Shown: one piece after another, positions 25,135-34,933 of the stretch
How positions within the stretch are numbered: position 1 is the first letter of the stretch
Layout: each line of letters starts with the position of its first letter
DNA from: Chryseobacterium sp. G0162
GTDB taxonomy: Bacteria; Bacteroidota; Bacteroidia; Flavobacteriales; Weeksellaceae
Assembly (NCBI RefSeq): GCF_003815715.1
Contig: NZ_CP033922.1
Location: forward strand, 1,377,001 to 1,441,000
DNA length: 64,000 bases
Direction of reading: 5' to 3'
The notes under the pieces: generated by a model
Database searches by the model: none
Told to the model about the DNA's origin: nothing
What the model saw: the letters and a program-made list of their open reading frames with translations, nothing else
Translations under genes and position numbers: made by a program

Positions 25135-25956
25135 ATGAAAACAGTAACCCCCTCTGAGATAACCGCCGTACAGCTTCAGACCATCATGCAAACCGCCGTT
25201 TCACCTCGTCCTATTGCATTGGCTTCTACGGTGGATGGAGACGGCAATCATAACTTATCTCCATTCAGTTTTTTCAATATGTTCAGTACGGTTCCTCCAA
25301 TTCTGATCTTTTCACCATCGAGGAGAGTACGTGACAATACTACAAAACATACGCTTGAAAATGTATTAGAAGTACCGGAAGTTGTTATTGGAACAGTAAA
25401 CTTTCCAATCGTACAGCAGATTTCTTTGGCCTCTACGGAGTATGAAACAGGAGTCAATGAATTTGTAAAGTCTGGTCTTACGATGAAAGACGCTGACCTG
25501 ATACAACCCAAACTGATTGAAGAATGCCCTGTGAACTTTGAATGTAAAGTCTTAGAAATAAAACATTTAGGAAACCAAGGAGGATCAGGAAATCTTGTAA
25601 TCTGTGAGGTTCAGAAGATTCATATTAGGGAAGAATACCTGAATGAAGCAGGAAATTTAGATCAGCAAAAACTGGATATGGTCGCCCGTTTAGGGAGCAA
25701 CTGGTATTCCAGAAGTAATGAAAACAGCCTTTTTGAAGTTCCTAAACCTTTGGTAACAAAAGGAATTGGCTTTGATCTTTTGCCGGATGCTATCAAATAC
25801 AGTAAAGTATTTACAGGAAATGATTTGGGAATGCTGGCGAACGTTGAAGTTTTACCTTCCGGAGAATATTATTCTGATGAAAATATTCATGAAGATGCCC
25901 AAAAGCTATTGTTGGAAAGCAACATTGAAGAAGCCTGGAAGATTTTAATTAAATAA
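25135..25956 (+). CDS. flavin reductase-like domain protein
   Basis: A 273-residue FMN-binding split-barrel protein. The flavin reductase-like domain (about residues 15-185) contains VSPRPIALASTVDGDG, NLSPFSFFNMFSTVPP and NLVICEVQKIHI. Members bind FMN and either reduce it or use it in oxidation; the partner is unknown. The C-terminal 70 residues are outside the domain. It lies downstream of the GxxExxY element on the same strand, which may have separated it from the tyrosine genes. Confidence 0.88.
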   Translation: MKTVTPSEITAVQLQTIMQTAVSPRPIALASTVDGDGNHNLSPFSFFNMFSTVPPILIFSPSRRVRDNTTKHTLENVLEVPEVVIGTVNFPIVQQISLASTEYETGVNEFVKSGLTMKDADLIQPKLIEECPVNFECKVLEIKHLGNQGGSGNLVICEVQKIHIREEYLNEAGNLDQQKLDMVARLGSNWYSRSNENSLFEVPKPLVTKGIGFDLLPDAIKYSKVFTGNDLGMLANVEVLPSGEYYSDENIHEDAQKLLLESNIEEAWKILIK

Positions 25957-25970
25957 TCTGAATACAAATC

Positions 25971-26576
25971 ATGAAAAAATATGCTTTCTTCTTTTTTTTA
26001 TCAATCACTTTACAATCATGTGTTTATTACCCTATTAAAAAAGATTATGGGATTTACAGTAAATCATTGGTGTTTTCAAAAGACAAAAAATGGTTGATTA
26101 ACAACATCAAAACGGGTGTAGATTCGCACCACAGAGAAATGATGAGTAAAGAAGCAATGCAGCTATTTCAAGATTTAAGTAGTGGCAATGCTTTTGATTT
26201 AAAAATGGCCAAAGCTGAACATATAATTCAAAACAGTATTCCGTTTGAGCCTGAAGTGGAAGATCTTGAGACCTTGAAAAACAGTTCTGATTTTAATTTT
26301 CTGGTTAACATTTATACCATGAAGCTTCGTAGCTCTTTAGACCGTTCTATTGGTGAACTGGATGACTATAAGAAAAATGAAACCTTTGCGATGATGGATG
26401 TTTATGATATTAAAACTATGAAAAAAATATATTCATTGAAAGCGTCTTCTGAAGTATCACTGGAAAAAGGTGAAAAGGCAACCATTTTTACTCCGACAAG
26501 TGAAATGATGACGATGAAAAACTTCAGAAGCCTTTTAAAGTCAATAAAAAAGAATGCGGTAAAAACCGAACAATAA
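25971..26576 (+). CDS. uncharacterised lipoprotein
   Basis: A 201-residue protein with a lipoprotein signal ending in LQSCVYYP (Cys16 region). The mature part is helical and charged with no family that I recognise. It starts 14 bases after the flavin reductase stop, suggesting co-transcription, and is followed by a bidirectional terminator. Confidence 0.85.
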   Translation: MKKYAFFFFLSITLQSCVYYPIKKDYGIYSKSLVFSKDKKWLINNIKTGVDSHHREMMSKEAMQLFQDLSSGNAFDLKMAKAEHIIQNSIPFEPEVEDLETLKNSSDFNFLVNIYTMKLRSSLDRSIGELDDYKKNETFAMMDVYDIKTMKKIYSLKASSEVSLEKGEKATIFTPTSEMMTMKNFRSLLKSIKKNAVKTEQ

Positions 26577-26581
26577 TTCAA

Positions 26582-26614
26582 TAAAAAAGGAGTGAAAATT
26601 TCACTCCTTTTTTA
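26582..26614. terminator. bidirectional terminator
   Basis: AAAAAAGGAGTGAAA and TTTCACTCCTTTTTT form a 15-base stem with A and T flanks. It separates two convergent lipoprotein genes. Confidence 0.92.
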
Positions 26615-26670
26615 TTGAAAAGCAATATTTATTTTAATATTATATGATTCCTGCAACGAATACCAAATAA

Positions 26671-27186
26671 TTATTTAGTATCCAATGTTTTTGAAACGGT
26701 AATTTTTCCCTTTTCTGCAAACTCAGTTACTTTACCGTTTTTATCGATGGAAACATTTAGGTTATCATTTTTGGAATCATAGTAAACAGAAGTAGCATAT
26801 CCAGGGCAATCATGCTGTTTACATCCATGAAGTTTATAGATTCCACCTTCAGAGACAATAGGACTCTCTACGTCGAAATTTTTTATCATTTCATCATAAT
26901 CTTTTCCTACCAATTTTTTCAATCTTTCAGTTAGGCCCTTGTCTTCAAATAATTTGATATCATGAGGATACTTTCCATCATTTTTGGTAATAATTTCAAC
27001 TTGAACTGCTGCTGAAGAAGCAGTATCCGTTACTGAATCCATCTTTGCACTAACAGTAGAATCTTTTGGCATTACGGTAGCCAGCGTATCTGTACTTACA
27101 GAAGATTGAGTGTTGGTTTCTTTTTTACAGGAAATAACAGTTCCTAATAACAACAGCGCTAATGCGCTCGTAATCGTTTTTTTCAT
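26671..27186 (-). CDS. uncharacterised lipoprotein
   Basis: A 171-residue protein with a lipoprotein signal ending in GTVISCKKET (Cys20), a low-complexity Ser/Thr/Ala linker (about 25-62) and a globular C-terminal region with a GIYKLHGCKQHDCPGYATSV segment. The two Cys residues near each other (HGCKQHDC) could form a disulfide or bind metal. Function unknown. Confidence 0.85.
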   Translation of the reverse strand: MKKTITSALALLLLGTVISCKKETNTQSSVSTDTLATVMPKDSTVSAKMDSVTDTASSAAVQVEIITKNDGKYPHDIKLFEDKGLTERLKKLVGKDYDEMIKNFDVESPIVSEGGIYKLHGCKQHDCPGYATSVYYDSKNDNLNVSIDKNGKVTEFAEKGKITVSKTLDTK

Positions 27187-27280
27187 AATAAAATTTAGTA
27201 TAGTGGTAATTTATTACAACGTGATTCTAATAGATTTATTTTAAATCACTTACATTTTGAGCACTATTTCTGAAGACTTC

Positions 27281-28123
27281 TTATTTTAGATTTTTAACTA
27301 AAAAATCAATACACTTTTCTGTTACAATGTTCAGATCTTCCGGCAACGTAGAGTCTGTCCAGGGTTCTTTAGCTCCAAAGGTATGATTTCCATTCTCAAT
27401 AAGAAAAAGTTCTGAATTCGGATTAAGAATGTGAAGATGCTCTGCGTGCTTTACATCAACAGCTTCATCACGGGTTCCATGGATAATCAGCATATGCGCT
27501 TTAGCCATTTCTGTAGCCCGTTCTACATCAAAACGGTGTATATTCTGCTCATAATCTTCATAAAACTGATAGTAATGAGGCATTTCCTGTTGAGTACGTC
27601 CATTCAAAGCGTAATAAACGCCTTCTTTTTTCCAGTTTTCAAAAAAATCACCTGTGGGAAAACGATCCAAGGTATCTACGCTGGCGAGAGTAATCAATCC
27701 GTTGATTCTTTCATCCTCAAAAGTCTTAATAACGGAAATCCCTCCTCCTCTACTGTGCCCCATCAGAATGATCTTTTCGGAATCTACATGCGGATCCAGG
27801 ATAAAATGGTCAATAACAATCCCTAAATCAGACAATTCTTTGGTATAATTATTATTTCCAAAGGCTTCAAGATCGCCAAAATGATGAGGGTCATCTACAG
27901 TGGTTCCATTGTGAGAAAAATTAAACTTTACAAAGAAAAAACCTTCTCCTGCAAGCTTCTCTCCCATTAAATCCCATGCTCCCCAATCTTTATAGCCTTT
28001 ATACCCATGAACAAAAATGACCAAAGGCTGTTTTTCTTGAGTATCACTATAAAAAGCATCAGCAAGAAACCCTTTTGTTTCTTTATTTTCTAAATAAATA
28101 TTCTTTTCCCTAATCAGATTCAT
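27281..28123 (-). CDS. alpha/beta hydrolase (dienelactone hydrolase/prolyl oligopeptidase type)
   Basis: A 280-residue cytoplasmic hydrolase. The nucleophile elbow GHSRGGG places the Ser near residue 125. The oxyanion loop is in FVHGYKGYKDWGAWD, and IIHGTRDEAVDVKHAE and ENGNHTF supply the likely Asp and His. Substrate unknown; probably an esterase or acyl-transfer enzyme. Divergent from the HipA-like kinase gene. Confidence 0.9.
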   Translation of the reverse strand: MNLIREKNIYLENKETKGFLADAFYSDTQEKQPLVIFVHGYKGYKDWGAWDLMGEKLAGEGFFFVKFNFSHNGTTVDDPHHFGDLEAFGNNNYTKELSDLGIVIDHFILDPHVDSEKIILMGHSRGGGISVIKTFEDERINGLITLASVDTLDRFPTGDFFENWKKEGVYYALNGRTQQEMPHYYQFYEDYEQNIHRFDVERATEMAKAHMLIIHGTRDEAVDVKHAEHLHILNPNSELFLIENGNHTFGAKEPWTDSTLPEDLNIVTEKCIDFLVKNLK

Positions 28124-28223
28124 AAAACAACAGGTTTTAATTTAATATTCTCAATATTTAAAACACTAATTTAATTTGAAATTTATGAAAAAAATTATTA
28201 AAAAATAACCTTATTTTTGCTAC

Positions 28224-28997
28224 ATGCAGAATTTAAGAACAGTAACGGTAATGCGTTACATTCTGCCATTGAGAGAGGGAGGCTCCCTTCCCGCCCTGGC
28301 AGAAGCTGATGATGACTTTAAGTATGTCTTAAAGTTCCGTGGCGCGGGTCATGGAGTTAAAATGCTGATCTCAGAATTTATAGGTGGAAAGATTACAGAA
28401 GCTTTGGGACTCAAAATTCCCGAATTGGTCTTTGTTAACCTTGATGCGGATTTCGGAAGAACAGAAGCCGATGAGGAAATACAGGATCTGCTAAAGTTTT
28501 CTGAGGGTTTAAATCTAGGATTGCACTATCTGTCCGGCTCCATCACCTATGATCCGGGAGTAAGTGTTGATCCGCTTCTTGCCTCAAAAGTAGTATGGCT
28601 GGATGCCTTTATTACCAATATTGACCGTACATTTAAGAATGCCAATATGCTGATGTGGAATAAAGAGCTTTGGATCATTGACAACGGTGCTTCATTTTAT
28701 TTTCATCATTCATGGCAGAATTTTGATGCAGCGGCTAAAACTCCGTTCAAATATGTGAAAGATCATATTCTTCTTCCTAAGGCTAAAATGCTGGATGAAG
28801 CAGATAAGTTTGCGCATGAAGTACTGAACGAAACTCTTTTCAGGGATATTGTGAATGCTATTCCTGAAGATTGGCTGCACTGGAACGATGCGGATGAAAC
28901 TCCCGAAGAGATCCGTGACATTTATTTTCAGTTCCTGAAAACCCGATTAGAAAATTCTCAAATCTTTGTAAACGAAGCTAAAAATGCAAGAGGATAA
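28224..28997 (+). CDS. HipA-like kinase (HipA_2 family)
   Basis: A 257-residue kinase-like protein. The N-terminal lobe contains YVLKFRGAGHGVKMLISEFIGG with a likely ATP-binding Lys. The catalytic loop is AFITNIDRTFKNANML, with Asp134 and the metal-binding Asn139/Asn141, and a DFG-like Asp follows in LWIIDNGASFYFH. It is much shorter than E. coli HipA. It overlaps the following DUF3037 gene by 14 bases. HipA proteins phosphorylate aminoacyl-tRNA synthetases; whether this branch does is unknown. Confidence 0.87.
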   Translation: MQNLRTVTVMRYILPLREGGSLPALAEADDDFKYVLKFRGAGHGVKMLISEFIGGKITEALGLKIPELVFVNLDADFGRTEADEEIQDLLKFSEGLNLGLHYLSGSITYDPGVSVDPLLASKVVWLDAFITNIDRTFKNANMLMWNKELWIIDNGASFYFHHSWQNFDAAAKTPFKYVKDHILLPKAKMLDEADKFAHEVLNETLFRDIVNAIPEDWLHWNDADETPEEIRDIYFQFLKTRLENSQIFVNEAKNARG

Positions 28998-29367
28998 AAT
29001 ATACGAATACGCGGTAATACGCTTGGTACCAAAAGTTGAGAGAGAAGAATTTTTCAATATCGGACTGGTTATGTTTTCCAAAAAAGAAAAATTTATCCGG
29101 GTGGAATTTTATTTATGTCCTGATAAATTCAAGCTGATGCACAGCAAACTGGATTATGATGATATCATCCAAAACCTGGAGAGCTTTCAGAAAATTGCCA
29201 ATGGAGATAAGGATGGCGGGCCTATTGCTCAGTTTGATATTCCTGAACGATTCCGCTGGCTTACTGCTGTAAGAAGTGCTGTTGTACAAACTTCAAGACC
29301 TCATCCCGGAAAATCTAAGGACCTGAATATTACTTTTGGTAAACTTTTTGAGGAGTTAGTAAAGTAA
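28984..29367 (+). CDS. DUF3037 protein
   Basis: A 127-residue protein of the DUF3037 family, recognised from the start YEYAVIRLVPKVEREEFFNIGLVMF and the later FRWLTAVRSAVVQTSRPHPG. It overlaps the HipA-like kinase by 14 bases. The pair is often adjacent in bacteria, so a functional partnership is likely, but no activity is established. No HipB-like DNA-binding motif is seen in it. Confidence 0.88.
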   Translation: MQEDKIYEYAVIRLVPKVEREEFFNIGLVMFSKKEKFIRVEFYLCPDKFKLMHSKLDYDDIIQNLESFQKIANGDKDGGPIAQFDIPERFRWLTAVRSAVVQTSRPHPGKSKDLNITFGKLFEELVK

Positions 29368-29390
29368 TACTTCCCTCTAAAAAAAATCTT

Positions 29391-30434
29391 ATGAAATCAT
29401 CTAATAACAACATATCAATTGACAGGTTTTTCACAAACCTGTTTTTTATTTTATCTTTAAGTTTCTCAGGTTTATTTTTTTCTCAATCATTTTCTCAATC
29501 ACCGGAAAAAGCTAAACGGGTAAAAAGTACACTTCTACCGGAAATAGCAATGGTTTCTGAAAATATCATTTATAAAACCAGTAAAAAAGGAGATTCTCTG
29601 ATGCTGGACCTGTATACTCCCAAAAACTTTTCAGGTAAACTCCCTGTACTAATTTATGTTCACGGAGGCGGATGGATAGAAGGCAGTAAAGCCGTTTATG
29701 CTGACAATTATCTTGAAACAACGATTGCCAAACTGATGGAAAAGCAATATGTCGTGATCAGTATCAATTATACCCTTCTGAATGACAACACCCACTTTCC
29801 TCTCCCATTACAAGATACTAAGGATGCCGTGCGATGGGTAAGAAAGAATGCTGAAAAATATAACTTCGACACTAATAATATAGGGCTGTTTGGGGCATCA
29901 GCAGGAGCCCATCTGTCTCTTGTAGCAGCCTACACCCCAGATGATGCATTTAAAGGAAGTCCTGACCTTTCATCTTATTCGGCAAAAGTAAATTATGTAG
30001 TTGACCATTACGGACCTGTTGATCTGAACAAACTTTTCCATACCAGACTGGGAATAATTCCGGTAGCCATGATTGGAATGGTTTCAAAAAAGATTGTTAA
30101 TTTACAGCAAGGCCTGGTAAAAGGAATCTCAGGATATGATTTAACAAAAGATCAGGATAGAGCCATCGATTATCTAAAAACTATATCTCCTGCAACCTAT
30201 ACAGAAACGGGAGTTCCGACTTTAATTGTTCAGGGGAATAAAGATAAAATAGTTCCTCTAAGTCAATCTAAAAAATTACACAGAAGACTTAAACGCGCAA
30301 AAGTAGAAACTTCTTTAATTATCATTGATAATGGAGTACACAGTTTTTCTACAACAGATAAAGCAGCTCTTGATACAATGACAGATCAAACGGTAGACTT
30401 TATCGTTTCTCAAAAAAATAAAACTATACATTAG
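29391..30434 (+). CDS. exported alpha/beta hydrolase (BD-FAE/esterase type)
   Basis: A 347-residue protein with an N-terminal signal peptide (hydrophobic stretch about residues 14-32). The hydrolase domain has the hormone-sensitive-lipase-like oxyanion motif HGGGWIEGS, the nucleophile elbow GASAGAHLS (Ser about 162) and VQGNKDKIVPL with NGVHSF at the end, supplying Asp and His. It is probably a periplasmic carboxylesterase. It starts 23 bases after DUF3037, but a shared role with the kinase pair is not evident. Confidence 0.9.
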   Translation: MKSSNNNISIDRFFTNLFFILSLSFSGLFFSQSFSQSPEKAKRVKSTLLPEIAMVSENIIYKTSKKGDSLMLDLYTPKNFSGKLPVLIYVHGGGWIEGSKAVYADNYLETTIAKLMEKQYVVISINYTLLNDNTHFPLPLQDTKDAVRWVRKNAEKYNFDTNNIGLFGASAGAHLSLVAAYTPDDAFKGSPDLSSYSAKVNYVVDHYGPVDLNKLFHTRLGIIPVAMIGMVSKKIVNLQQGLVKGISGYDLTKDQDRAIDYLKTISPATYTETGVPTLIVQGNKDKIVPLSQSKKLHRRLKRAKVETSLIIIDNGVHSFSTTDKAALDTMTDQTVDFIVSQKNKTIH

Positions 30435-30619
30435 ATTTACCAAAATAACCAGAACCCCCACTATTAGAAATACGATCAAAAATAAAAGGACAAATCTGCT
30501 AGATTGATATACATATCATCTGTTTTTATTGAAAAAATAATTACCTTGGCTAATATTTGATTCATTCTCAATAAAAAAGCCGATACTTTATATTATTCAC
30601 TTAAAAAAAACTAAAGGAT

Positions 30620-32461
30620 ATGGATTTCTTGAACAATATCAATGCACTTACTCTTATATTTACATCGGTACTTATTTTTGCCATAGCCTATCGGTTTTAT
30701 GGTATTTTCATTGCCAACAAAGTACTTAAACTTAATGATCATCACACCACTCCCGCAGTAGAATTTGCAGATGGAAAAGATTATGTAGCTACGAATAAAA
30801 ATGTACTTTTCGGACATCATTTTGCTGCTATTGCTGCCGCCGGACCTCTTGTGGGACCTGTTTTGGCGGCTCAATTCGGGTATTTGCCCGGCGCTCTTTG
30901 GATTTTAATTGGCTGTGTATTGGGCGGAGGAGTGCATGACATGGTTGTTTTATTTGCTTCGGTTCGGCATAAGGGGCAAAGTCTTGCTACCATCGCTTCA
31001 AAAGAAATTGGTAAAACAACCGGAACAGTAGCCGGTTTTGCCATTTTATTCATATTAATTCTCACATTGGCAGGATTGTCACTTGCCTGTATCAATGCGA
31101 TGCACGAAGCCTCATGGTCATTATTTACGGTAATCATTACAATGCCTATTGCCATCATTATGGGGCTGATTATGCGTTATAAAAAAAATAGTGTTCTTTT
31201 TGCCAGTATTCTGGGAGGAATCCTATTAATTGCCGGAATTATCGGTGGGCATAGTCTTATGCAGAATCCTACCCTGAATAATTTATTTTCATGGGATATT
31301 AAAACCATTTCTATTGCTATACCTCTTTATGGTTTCCTGGCATCGGTATTACCTGTTTGGCTGCTTCTCGTTCCAAGAGATTACCTTTCAACTTATCTTA
31401 AAATCGGGACGATCATTATGCTAGCCATTGGCGTTATTGTCATCCACCCTACTGTACAGATGCCAGCTATTACAGCATTTGTAAATGGTGGTGGCCCTGT
31501 CATTGGAGGTCCTGTACTTCCCTTTATTTTTATTGTGATTGCCTGTGGAGCAATTTCAGGATTTCATGCCGTGATTGCTACAGGAACAACACCGAAAATG
31601 CTCAACAAAGAAAGAGAAATTCTTTTCGTGGGATATGGCGCCATGCTGGTAGAAGGCTTTGTCGCACTCATGGCTTTAATTGCGGCCTGCACCCTGATGC
31701 CAGGCGACTATTTCGCGATCAATACCCCGAAAGAGGCTTATGATTCATTCCTTGCAACGCACCCTTCATTACATGGAGTAGACATCGATTATTATTCTCA
31801 AAAAATAGGTATTGACCTTTATGGAAGAACGGGCGGTGCCGTATCTCTGGCGGTAGGAATGGCTCACATTTTTAACAAAATCCCTTATATGGATCAACTG
31901 ACCGCCTACTGGTATAATTTTGCCATTATGTTTGAAGCTGTTTTTATTCTTACAGCTATTGATGCCGGCACCAGAGTAGGACGTTTCTTTTTACAGGAAA
32001 TGTTAGGATCTGTTGTTCCAAAATTTAATGATAAAAACTGGGTTCCCGGAATTATCATCAGTAGTTTACTCTTTACTTTTGCCTGGGGATATTTGGTATA
32101 TACCGGAAATGTAAGCAGTATCTGGCCATTATTTGGAATCAGTAATCAACTGTTGGCTGCTTGTGGCTTAATTGTCTGTACTACGATGCTCATCAGAATG
32201 AACAGGGGAAAATATGCACTATGTTCTGCCATTCCCGGTGTTTTTATGGCAATCATTACTTTCTGGGCAGGATACATTCAGGTGACCAGCATTTATATTC
32301 CCAAAGAACAATATCTACTGGCTGCTTTAGCTGTAACAGCAATGATACTGATGCTGATTGTTTTCATAGGGGCTTTCAGGAAATGGTACCAGCTTCTTCA
32401 GATCAATACAACAGAAATTGATTATTACGGAGAACCGGTAAAAGAGCTGGTAGAGAGATAA
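30620..32461 (+). CDS. cstA: carbon starvation protein A (CstA family transporter)
   Basis: A 613-residue inner-membrane protein with about 16 hydrophobic helices. The CstA region covers the N-terminal two thirds, with FGHHFAAIAAAGPLVGPV (about 67-84) and SGFHAVIATGTTPKML. E. coli relatives CstA and BtsT take up pyruvate or peptides when carbon is short. Here it precedes a TPP riboswitch, but the riboswitch lies after its stop, so thiamine control does not cover it. Confidence 0.92.
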   Translation: MDFLNNINALTLIFTSVLIFAIAYRFYGIFIANKVLKLNDHHTTPAVEFADGKDYVATNKNVLFGHHFAAIAAAGPLVGPVLAAQFGYLPGALWILIGCVLGGGVHDMVVLFASVRHKGQSLATIASKEIGKTTGTVAGFAILFILILTLAGLSLACINAMHEASWSLFTVIITMPIAIIMGLIMRYKKNSVLFASILGGILLIAGIIGGHSLMQNPTLNNLFSWDIKTISIAIPLYGFLASVLPVWLLLVPRDYLSTYLKIGTIIMLAIGVIVIHPTVQMPAITAFVNGGGPVIGGPVLPFIFIVIACGAISGFHAVIATGTTPKMLNKEREILFVGYGAMLVEGFVALMALIAACTLMPGDYFAINTPKEAYDSFLATHPSLHGVDIDYYSQKIGIDLYGRTGGAVSLAVGMAHIFNKIPYMDQLTAYWYNFAIMFEAVFILTAIDAGTRVGRFFLQEMLGSVVPKFNDKNWVPGIIISSLLFTFAWGYLVYTGNVSSIWPLFGISNQLLAACGLIVCTTMLIRMNRGKYALCSAIPGVFMAIITFWAGYIQVTSIYIPKEQYLLAALAVTAMILMLIVFIGAFRKWYQLLQINTTEIDYYGEPVKELVER

Positions 32462-32521
32462 TATGCTTTCTACAAAATCTGTTAAAGCCTTTTGCTTCCT
32501 CTGATAATTTTTATACATTTG

Positions 32522-32605
32522 TTTTGCTTTAGGGGTATTCTGAAAAGAATTGAGAGAGTCCCTTTGAACCTGATACGGCTTACACCGACGTAGGAAAAAG
32601 CAAAA
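32522..32605 (+). promoter_or_regulatory. TPP riboswitch (THI element)
   Basis: The conserved bases are present in order: AGGGGT with TTGAGAGAGTCC, then CCTTTGAACCTGATACGG, TACACCG and ACGTAGGAAAA. The closing P1 stem, TTTTGCTTT (32522-32530) with AAAGCAAAA (32597-32605), is perfect. TPP binding would lower expression of thiM-thiE-thiD-tenA. The 59-base stretch before thiM holds no clear terminator, so control at translation is possible. Confidence 0.95.
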
Positions 32606-32664
32606 TGACGTGATTTCTTGATGTCTTTTGTTTCGGATTTTTTCCTAAAGCTATTTTTATTTTA

Positions 32665-33471
32665 ATGATAACAATGGAAAAAAATCTTTGGCAAGAAGTT
32701 CAACTTGTACGACAAAAGTCTCCTCTTGTTCATAACATAACCAACTATGTAGTGATGAACAATACTGCCAATGCTCTTTTGGCTGCAGGAGCTTCTCCGA
32801 TTATGGCACATGCCCACTCTGAAATCAAAGAAATGATCAATATAGCCCATTCGGTGGTTATTAATATTGGTACTCTTGATGAATACTGGGCAGAATCTAT
32901 GCTTATAGCTGCTGAAACTGCTGATACACTCCATAAACCCTGGGTGTTGGATCCGGTTGGTGCAGGAGCTACCTCTTTTCGTGATCAGGTATTACATCAG
33001 CTGTTACAATTCCATCCTACAGTAATCAGGGGTAATGCTTCTGAGATTATCGCACTCGCCAAAACCAATACAACAGTCACCAAAGGGGTAGACAGTACAG
33101 CAGAAAGTAATGACGCTGTTGAAGCTGCACACATCCTGGTTAACCAATACAACACTATCGTATGTATTTCGGGTGAAACGGATATTATCCTGAGCCAAAA
33201 TCAATCTATACAAATCAAAAACGGACATGCTCTCATGACCAAAGTAACGGGTCTGGGATGTTCTGCAACAGCATTAATCGGAGCATTTATAAGTGTTACG
33301 GAAGATACAATATCTGGAACTGCCGCTGCAATGTCATTATTGGGAATAGCAGGCGAAATGGCTGTTCGTGAAAGCAAAGGCCCAGGCAGTCTTCAAGTCA
33401 ACTTGATTGATAAACTATACAACATTACAGAAGAAGAATTTAACGGTCATTTAAAAATTGAAAGATCATGA
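32665..33471 (+). CDS. thiM: hydroxyethylthiazole kinase
   Basis: A 268-residue ribokinase-like enzyme that phosphorylates 4-methyl-5-hydroxyethylthiazole for thiamine salvage. Recognised from SPLVHNITNYVVMNNTANALLAAG near the start, PWVLDPVGAGAT, IRGNASEI and the catalytic TKVTGLGCSATA. A second possible start lies at 32674. First gene after the TPP riboswitch; its stop overlaps the thiE start by four bases. Confidence 0.95.
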   Translation: MITMEKNLWQEVQLVRQKSPLVHNITNYVVMNNTANALLAAGASPIMAHAHSEIKEMINIAHSVVINIGTLDEYWAESMLIAAETADTLHKPWVLDPVGAGATSFRDQVLHQLLQFHPTVIRGNASEIIALAKTNTTVTKGVDSTAESNDAVEAAHILVNQYNTIVCISGETDIILSQNQSIQIKNGHALMTKVTGLGCSATALIGAFISVTEDTISGTAAAMSLLGIAGEMAVRESKGPGSLQVNLIDKLYNITEEEFNGHLKIERS

Positions 33472-34103
33472 GTATAAATACTTTCCCTTACTCATTATAC
33501 CTGGTAATTTCTGAAGCAGATTGTATGGGAAAAAACTTCCTGGAAGTTGCTGAACAGTCCATATTAGGAGGTGTGGATATTATACAGCTTCGTGAAAAAA
33601 ATGACAACAATGAAATATTCCTTCAAAAAGCCACACAGCTTATTGAGATTACAGATAAATATGGTATTCCTCTTATCATCAACGATAATATCACTGTTAC
33701 TGAAAAAGTAAATTCAGCTGGAATACACGTTGGCAGCAGCGATGCAACTCCTCGGGGTCTAAGGCAGAGACCTTTGATCGGGAATAAAATGATTGGTTAT
33801 TCTATAGAACACCTGGCTCAGCTTGGCAACGAACAAACTGCAGTAGCCGACTATCTGGGAATAAGCCCTGTTTTTAAAACAAAAACCAAAACAGATACTA
33901 TTATAGAATGGGGATTGGAAGGAATTACTCAAATCAGGCAGCTTACAGAAAAGCCTTTGGTTGCAATAGGCAATATTCATCTGAAAAATGCAAGAGCAGT
34001 AATCAATGCCGGAGCAGATTGTCTCGCAGTAGTTTCCGCAATATGCAGTGCTGCTGATCCTCAAAAAGCAGCTTATGAATTAAAAAATGAAATTGTAAAA
34101 TGA
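33468..34103 (+). CDS. thiE: thiamine-phosphate synthase
   Basis: A 211-residue TIM-barrel enzyme joining hydroxymethylpyrimidine diphosphate to thiazole phosphate. Seen motifs are IIQLREKN, PLIINDNI, AGIHVGSSDATP, YLGISPVFKTKTK and PLVAIGNIHLKNA. Four-base overlaps with thiM upstream and thiD downstream show tight coupling. Confidence 0.95.
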   Translation: MSINTFPYSLYLVISEADCMGKNFLEVAEQSILGGVDIIQLREKNDNNEIFLQKATQLIEITDKYGIPLIINDNITVTEKVNSAGIHVGSSDATPRGLRQRPLIGNKMIGYSIEHLAQLGNEQTAVADYLGISPVFKTKTKTDTIIEWGLEGITQIRQLTEKPLVAIGNIHLKNARAVINAGADCLAVVSAICSAADPQKAAYELKNEIVK

Positions 34104-34933
34104 AAAAATACAAATATCCTTCCGTATTAACTATTGCAGGTTTCGACGGAAGCGGCGGTGCTGGTATTCAGGCTGACATTAAAACAACTTCTGCTCTAGG
34201 TTGCTTTTCCACATCTGTATTAACGGCTTTGCCTGTACAAAATACACAGGGAGTACGAAAAATATATCCTATTCCCGTAGAGGCAGTTGCTGACCAGATC
34301 AAAGCCATTTTGGAAGACATTGTTCCCGATGCTATAAAAATTGGAATGGTTCATACGCCTCAACTGGTAGAAACTATTGTTTCCACATTAGCAGAATATC
34401 CTAAAATACCTATTGTCTTTGACCCTGTAATGGTTGCCACCAGCGGACATCGTTTAATTGAAGAAGAAACCATCACAGCACTCACTGAAATGCTTTTCCC
34501 CATTGCTGATGTTATCACTCCCAATATGGATGAAGCTGCAATTTTAGCAGATATGAAAGTAGAAACTTTAGAAGATTTATACACAGCCGGAAAGAAAATC
34601 AAAAAGCTGGGGTGTAAAACAATTCTTCTTAAAGGTGGTCATCAGGAAACCTCAACGATTACGTCACTGTTTTATGATGAACATGAGAATTTTCATTCTT
34701 TCGAAACAATAAAATTTGACACGAACAATACTCATGGTTCCGGTTGTACACTTTCTTCAGCAATAGCAGCATATATTGCTCAGGGAAAATCCTTATATAA
34801 TGCTGTTTCACTGGGACAAGAATATATTTATCAAGCCATAAAAAACGGCATAGATGTGCAAACAGGGCTAGGAAATGGTCCTCTTAATCACTTTTTTAAT
34901 CCACAAAAACTTATCAAAAATGAAATGGTCTGA
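34100..34933 (+). CDS. thiD: hydroxymethylpyrimidine/phosphomethylpyrimidine kinase
   Basis: A 277-residue ribokinase-like enzyme that phosphorylates the pyrimidine twice. Motifs are IAGFDGSGGAGIQADIKT (about 12-29), VFDPVMVATSGHRL, VITPNMDEA and NNTHGSGCTLSSAIAA with the catalytic Asp replaced in context by the GSGC loop. Its end overlaps the tenA start by 14 bases. Confidence 0.95.
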   Translation: MKKYKYPSVLTIAGFDGSGGAGIQADIKTTSALGCFSTSVLTALPVQNTQGVRKIYPIPVEAVADQIKAILEDIVPDAIKIGMVHTPQLVETIVSTLAEYPKIPIVFDPVMVATSGHRLIEEETITALTEMLFPIADVITPNMDEAAILADMKVETLEDLYTAGKKIKKLGCKTILLKGGHQETSTITSLFYDEHENFHSFETIKFDTNNTHGSGCTLSSAIAAYIAQGKSLYNAVSLGQEYIYQAIKNGIDVQTGLGNGPLNHFFNPQKLIKNEMV

